Below, one piece after another: positions 60,276 through 64,000 of a stretch of DNA of 64,000 nt; positions within the stretch are counted from its first letter, which is position 1; each line of letters begins with the position of its first letter. Location of the stretch: assembly GCF_023100905.1 (NCBI RefSeq), contig NZ_CP064686.1, forward strand, positions 2,356,001 to 2,420,000, read 5' to 3'. The position numbers were made by a program, and so were the translations under genes. The notes under the pieces were generated by a model. That model was not told the origin of the DNA, did no database searches, and worked only from the letters and a program-made list of their open reading frames with translations. This stretch comes from Bradyrhizobium sp. 4 (GTDB taxonomy: Bacteria; Pseudomonadota; Alphaproteobacteria; Rhizobiales; Xanthobacteraceae).

Positions 60276-60922
60276 GCCTTTGCCGCCAACAGCTTCCTCA
60301 GCTTCTCGACGGCGCTGTCAGGCGTGGTCACGACGGGGCGGCCGGTAGCTTCTGCCACGAGGGGCGCCGTTGCCGCGATGCTGAACTGCGCGAGCGCGAT
60401 GACGTCGCAATCGCGCAAATCATGTGAGGCTTCCACGATCAGCCGGTCATGCGTAGCGCGGTCGCCGCGGTCGAGTGCGGCCAGCGCGCCTTCGGCTAGT
60501 TTCGGCACGACCTGGACGGAGGAAGGAAACTCCGGCGGCATCGAGGCCAGCGTCGGCGCGAAAGTCGAGAGCAGGCCGATACGCCGGCCCACGGTCACCG
60601 CCCGTTCGATCATGGCCTCGTTCGGCTTGAGCACCGGCATCGGCGCATGTGCGCGCGCAACCGCCTCGATGCAGGGACCGAACGCCGAGCAGGTGAACAG
60701 GATCGCATCAGCGCCTGTCACCGCGGCGTAGTGGCCGAGCGCAAGAAAGCGTTCGGTCATGGCATCATTGAGCCTGCCATCATGTGCCAGATCCGACGAC
60801 AGGCTGTCATCGAGCAGGTTCATCAGCCGCGCTTCCGGCCACGCGTTCGCGAACGCAGCTTCGATCGGGGCGATGGAATGCTTGAGGGCGTGGATCAGGG
60901 CGATGCGAAGGGACGTCGGCAT
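60272..60922 (-). CDS. Asp/Glu racemase family protein lacking the second catalytic cysteine
   Basis: 216 residues of the aspartate/glutamate/hydantoin racemase family. The first catalytic Cys is in FTCSAFGPCIEA; the second, normally in a GC[TS] segment near the C-terminus, is replaced by Gln in IALAQFSIA. Racemases need both, so this is more likely a decarboxylase, isomerase or binding-type relative (arylmalonate decarboxylase and maleate isomerase also vary here). It is the last gene of an operon with an aminotransferase and an amino-acid binding protein, which supports a role in amino-acid or carboxylate metabolism. Confidence 0.82.
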   Translation of the reverse strand: MPTSLRIALIHALKHSIAPIEAAFANAWPEARLMNLLDDSLSSDLAHDGRLNDAMTERFLALGHYAAVTGADAILFTCSAFGPCIEAVARAHAPMPVLKPNEAMIERAVTVGRRIGLLSTFAPTLASMPPEFPSSVQVVPKLAEGALAALDRGDRATHDRLIVEASHDLRDCDVIALAQFSIAATAPLVAEATGRPVVTTPDSAVEKLRKLLAAKA

Positions 60923-60949
60923 TGAACGTTACCTGATGCAAGGTCGCGA

Positions 60950-60974
60950 GCCCCGGACGCAGCGCGTCCGGGGC
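60950..60974. terminator. hairpin between binding-protein and racemase genes
   Basis: An 11-bp perfect stem (60950-60960 with 60964-60974, loop AGC) of almost pure GC. No T-run follows in the direction of transcription, so it probably protects or attenuates transcripts rather than ending them. Confidence 0.55.
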
Positions 60975-60985
60975 ACGCAAAACGT

Positions 60986-61999
60986 TTACTTGAACGGCAC
61001 CGCGTACATCAAGCCGCCCTTGCTCCAGAGGCCGTTGAGGCCGCGCTCGAGCTTGAGCGGGCTCGCCTTGCCGACATTGCGCTCATAGATCTCGCCGTAA
61101 TTGCCGGTAGCCTTGATGGCTGTGACCAGCCATTTGTTGTCGAGCCCGAGCCGCGAGCCGAGATCGCCGGAGGCACCGAGCAGGCGCTGGATCGCGGGCG
61201 TCTGCGACTTCGCCATCTCGTCGACATTGCCTTGTGTGACGCCGAGCTCTTCGGCCTCGATCAAGCCGTAATGCAGCCAGGTGATGATGTCGCTCCAGAC
61301 CTCGTCGCCATTGCGGGTGAAGGGGCCGAGCGGCTCCTTGCTGATGGTCTGCGGCAGCACGACGTAGTCGGCCGCGTTCGGCGCCGCGGTCGTCACGGCG
61401 CCTGCGAGCGCGGAAGCGTCCTGGGTCATGGCGTCGCAACGGCCGCCGAAGAAGGTCTGGTACATGGTGTCGACGCGGTCGAACACCAGCGGCTTCCAGT
61501 CGATGCCGTTGGCGCGGCCGTAATCGCCGAGCGTGACCTCATGCGTGGTGCCCTGCGCGACGCAGACGGTGGCGCCCTTGAGATCCTTAATCTCCTTCAC
61601 GCCGAGGTCCTTCTTCACGACAAAGCCCTGGCCGTCGTAGAAGTTGACCGGTCCCTGCCGCAGGCCCAGCGTGACACCGCGCAGATAGGTCTGCGTCGAG
61701 TTGCGGTAGAGCACGTCGATCTCGCCGGACTGGAGCGCGGTGAAGCGGTTCTGCGCGGTCAGCGAGACGTAACGCACCTTGCTGGCATCGCCGAGCACGC
61801 CGGCGGCGAGCGCGCGGCAATAATCGACGTCGAGACCCTTGTAGTTGCCTTGCGAATCCGGCGCGGAGAAGCCGGCAAAACCGGCGCTAACGCCGCATAT
61901 CAGCGTGCCGCGGCTCTTCACCGTGTCGAGCGTTGCCGCCGACGCGACCACCGTCGATGCCGCGAGCACGCCGGCTACGATAACCACTTTCCTCATCAT
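60986..61999 (-). CDS. amino-acid ABC transporter substrate-binding protein (AapJ/BztA-like)
   Basis: 337-residue periplasmic protein of the SBP_bac_3 family. A signal peptide (about 1-22, cleavage after ASA) precedes TLDTVKSRGTLICGVSAGFAGFS; QNRFTALQSGEIDVLYRNSTQT and RNGDEVWSDIITWLHYGLIEA are typical of general L-amino-acid binding proteins. No permease or ATPase gene is nearby, so it must work with a transporter encoded elsewhere. It starts 12 bases after the aminotransferase stop. Confidence 0.92.
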   Translation of the reverse strand: MMRKVVIVAGVLAASTVVASAATLDTVKSRGTLICGVSAGFAGFSAPDSQGNYKGLDVDYCRALAAGVLGDASKVRYVSLTAQNRFTALQSGEIDVLYRNSTQTYLRGVTLGLRQGPVNFYDGQGFVVKKDLGVKEIKDLKGATVCVAQGTTHEVTLGDYGRANGIDWKPLVFDRVDTMYQTFFGGRCDAMTQDASALAGAVTTAAPNAADYVVLPQTISKEPLGPFTRNGDEVWSDIITWLHYGLIEAEELGVTQGNVDEMAKSQTPAIQRLLGASGDLGSRLGLDNKWLVTAIKATGNYGEIYERNVGKASPLKLERGLNGLWSKGGLMYAVPFK

Positions 62000-62011
62000 G
62001 CTATTCTCTCC

Positions 62012-63361
62012 TCAGTGATTGACACGACGCAATACGTTGTCGACGGCGGTGCCGAGCTTGTCGACGATCAGGTCGATCTCCTCCGGCGAAGCGATATAGG
62101 GCGGCGCCAGCAGTACGTGGTCGCCACGGACGCCGTCCACGGTGCCGCCTCCGGGATAGCAGCCGAGACCGTTGGCGAAGGCCTCCGCCTTGATCTTCTG
62201 GTTCAGCTTCAGCGCGGGATCGAACGAGGTCCGGCTGGCGCGATCGGCGACGAGTTCGATCGCCCAGAACAGGCCGCGGCCCCTGATATCGCCGACATGA
62301 CGGTGATTGCCGAATCGCTCGATGAGCCGCTGCTCGAGCTGCTTGCCGCGCTCCTTGACCCGGTCGAGCAGGCCGTCCTCGCGGATCACGTCCTGCACCG
62401 CGAGCGCAGCAGCGCAAGCGAGGGGATGCGCGAGATAAGTGTGGCCGTGCAGGAAGGCGCCCGAACCTGAGCGGACTGTGTCGATGATCCTGCCACTGGC
62501 CAGCATCGCGCCGATCGGCTGGTAGCCGCCGCCGAGACCCTTGGCGATCGCCTGGATGTCGGGCGCCACGCCTTCCTGCTCCCAGGCGTGCGTGGTGCCT
62601 GTGCGGCCCATGCCGCTCATGACCTCGTCGAGAATGAGCAGCGCGCCGTGGCGGTCGCAGATCTCGCGCACCGCCTTGAAGTAGCCGTCCGGCGCCGTCA
62701 CGGCACCTGCGGTGGCGCCGACGACGGGCTCTGCGAGGAACGCCGCGACCGTATTGGGACCGAGGCGCTGAAACTCGGCTTCGAGTTCGGCCGCGAGCCG
62801 GGCGACGAATTGCGCGTCGGATTCGCTCTCGTGCTTCTCGTGATAGGCGAAGGCCGGGGTCACATGGCTGAAGGCGTCGGAGAGCAGCGGCGCGTAGGGC
62901 GCGCGGCGCCAGGCATTGCCGCCCGCCGCGAGCGCGCCGAGCGTATTGCCGTGATAGCTCTGCCGCCGCGCGATGAAGTGTTGCCGCTCCGGCTCGCCGC
63001 GCTCGATGAAAAATTGCCGCGCGAGCTTGATGCTGGCTTCAACCGCTTCCGATCCGCCGCTGACGAAATAGGCGTAGGCGAGGCCGCCGGGCTCATGGCC
63101 GACCAGCCTCTCGGCCAGCGCCTCCGCCGGCTCGGACGAGAAGAACGCGGTATGGGCATAAGCGAGGGTCGAAGCCTGCTTCGTGATCGCTGCGATCACG
63201 CGCGGATGCTGGTGGCCGAGACAGGAGACCGCAGCTCCGCCGGAGGCGTCGATGATGCGGCGCCCGTCCTCGGCAAAGAGATAGACGCCTTCGCCGCCGA
63301 TCGCCTTGGGCGGCGTTTCGCGCAGCGAGCGATGCAGCACGCGGCTGGTGCGAGCGACCAT
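62012..63361 (-). CDS. class III PLP-dependent aminotransferase
   Basis: 449-residue omega-amino acid/diamine type aminotransferase. The PLP-binding Asp is in LLILDEVMSGMGRTGT and the Schiff-base Lys in DIQAIAKGLGGGYQPIGAM. The N-terminal GGAAVSCLGHQHPRVIAAI is a family hallmark. The preferred amine donor is not readable. The gene starts three bases after the RpiR stop, so regulator, aminotransferase, binding protein and racemase-like protein form one operon. Confidence 0.92.
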   Translation of the reverse strand: MVARTSRVLHRSLRETPPKAIGGEGVYLFAEDGRRIIDASGGAAVSCLGHQHPRVIAAITKQASTLAYAHTAFFSSEPAEALAERLVGHEPGGLAYAYFVSGGSEAVEASIKLARQFFIERGEPERQHFIARRQSYHGNTLGALAAGGNAWRRAPYAPLLSDAFSHVTPAFAYHEKHESESDAQFVARLAAELEAEFQRLGPNTVAAFLAEPVVGATAGAVTAPDGYFKAVREICDRHGALLILDEVMSGMGRTGTTHAWEQEGVAPDIQAIAKGLGGGYQPIGAMLASGRIIDTVRSGSGAFLHGHTYLAHPLACAAALAVQDVIREDGLLDRVKERGKQLEQRLIERFGNHRHVGDIRGRGLFWAIELVADRASRTSFDPALKLNQKIKAEAFANGLGCYPGGGTVDGVRGDHVLLAPPYIASPEEIDLIVDKLGTAVDNVLRRVNH

Positions 63362-63364
63362 GGG

Positions 63365-64000
63365 TCAACCTTTCTCTGAAACGTAAGTTGAGGCCGCGGC
63401 CAGCCGCGCCTCGGTATTCTCCAGGCGCTTCTTCGCGGCCGTGCCGCCGAGCGAAAACGTCACGGCGGCGAGCGATTGCGCGATCGCAATGGCGCCGGTG
63501 AGGCTGGGGAAAAAGCCGGGAGAGGAGGCCGCCTCGAACAGCAGCACGTGGTCGGCGCCTTCGGCCATTGGCGCCGAAGGGCTATCGGCGATCGCGATCA
63601 GGGTGGCGCCGGCACGATAGGCGGCCTGCGCCACCCGGACGCTCGCATGGGTGTAGGGCATGAAGCCGATGACGATGACGGCTTCGCCGGGCCGGAACGC
63701 GCCGAGGTCGAGATCGTCGGGGCCGGACGCGCCGACGAGTTGCACCTGTTCGGGGCGAAACAGCCGGAGCTCGTAGTTGAGCAGTTCCGCGACGCTGCGG
63801 CAGCTTCGGTAGCCGGTGATCCAGACCCGCTTGGCATCGTGGAGCGCGCGTGCCGCCTCCGCAATCGGCTGGGCCGGGATGCGCGGAAGGCCGGCGGCCT
63901 CGGCTTCCAGCTTGTCGGTGACGAGCGCGACATCGGCATTCGGGCCGTGGCGGCGGCTCCTGGCGCGGCCGGAGAAGGGCGCTGTCTGCGAGGGCCGTCG
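63365..64000 (-). CDS. MurR/RpiR family transcriptional regulator (5' end outside the window)
   Basis: The last 212 codons of the gene, open to the end of the window. The SIS domain is seen: KRVWITGYRSCRSVAELL, then GEAVIVIGFMPYTHASVR and TLIAIADSPSAPMAEGADH. The N-terminal helix-turn-helix lies beyond 64000. RpiR regulators sense phosphosugars or amino-acid metabolites through SIS. As first gene of the operon it probably controls the aminotransferase unit. Confidence 0.85.
   Translation of the reverse strand, partial: RRPSQTAPFSGRARSRRHGPNADVALVTDKLEAEAAGLPRIPAQPIAEAARALHDAKRVWITGYRSCRSVAELLNYELRLFRPEQVQLVGASGPDDLDLGAFRPGEAVIVIGFMPYTHASVRVAQAAYRAGATLIAIADSPSAPMAEGADHVLLFEAASSPGFFPSLTGAIAIAQSLAAVTFSLGGTAAKKRLENTEARLAAASTYVSEKG

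Overview
The window is GC-rich chromosomal DNA from an alphaproteobacterium, most likely Bradyrhizobium or a close relative. The signs are the combination of genes (paa operon, short class III PhaC, a CYP102-type P450 fusion, several Dpp-type importers), frequent TGATG/ATGA overlaps between genes, and two copies of an intergenic inverted repeat (GTCATTGCGAGCGAAGCG...) that I associate with Bradyrhizobium genomes. The genus call rests on recognition, not on a search. I saw no tRNA, rRNA, CRISPR array, insertion sequence or prophage.

Layout. 1-3071: end of a sugar or polyol catabolic operon (Gfo/Idh/MocA dehydrogenase, DUF993 aldolase-like protein, TIM-barrel isomerase). 3209-5666: a P450 divergent from a two-subunit TPP-dependent decarboxylase. 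5780-10926: a TetR-controlled RND efflux pump with a clear operator and terminator. 11029-15259: a histidine kinase, a single-domain response regulator and a response regulator fused to a class III nucleotide cyclase. 15269-16015: a CnbZ-like deaminase. 16012-29766 (minus): a 12-gene run holding two complete Opp/Dpp-type peptide importers with a gamma-glutamyltransferase and a DUF1028 protein between them.

30072-37798: lipid-related genes (DUF6489, alpha/beta hydrolase, wax ester/diacylglycerol acyltransferase, epoxide hydrolase-like protein, CYP102-type self-sufficient P450, SAM-dependent enzyme). 37828-39352 (minus): a secreted NTF2-like protein and an alpha/beta hydrolase. 39523-42284: polyhydroxyalkanoate genes (very short PhaE-like subunit, class III PhaC, GNAT acetyltransferase, phasin with a palindromic operator). 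42391-44649: DUF445 membrane protein and a second alpha/beta hydrolase related to the one at 30329.

44745-51201: phenylacetate degradation (paaX, paaABCDE, paaI, paaK) without paaG, paaZ, paaF, paaH or paaJ. 51266-57971: quinone oxidoreductase, YeeE/YedE transporter, an EamA exporter divergent from a MocR regulator with two inverted repeats between them, a hydrolase-OsmC fusion, a sulfite-oxidase-like molybdoenzyme and the remnant of an MFS transporter. 58005-60275: a P450 and its 3Fe-4S ferredoxin divergent from a TetR regulator. 60272-64000 (minus): an RpiR regulator, class III aminotransferase, amino-acid binding protein and Asp/Glu-racemase-like protein in one operon.

The genes describe a soil heterotroph that imports peptides and amino acids, degrades aromatics, stores carbon as polyester and probably neutral lipid, and exports toxic compounds.
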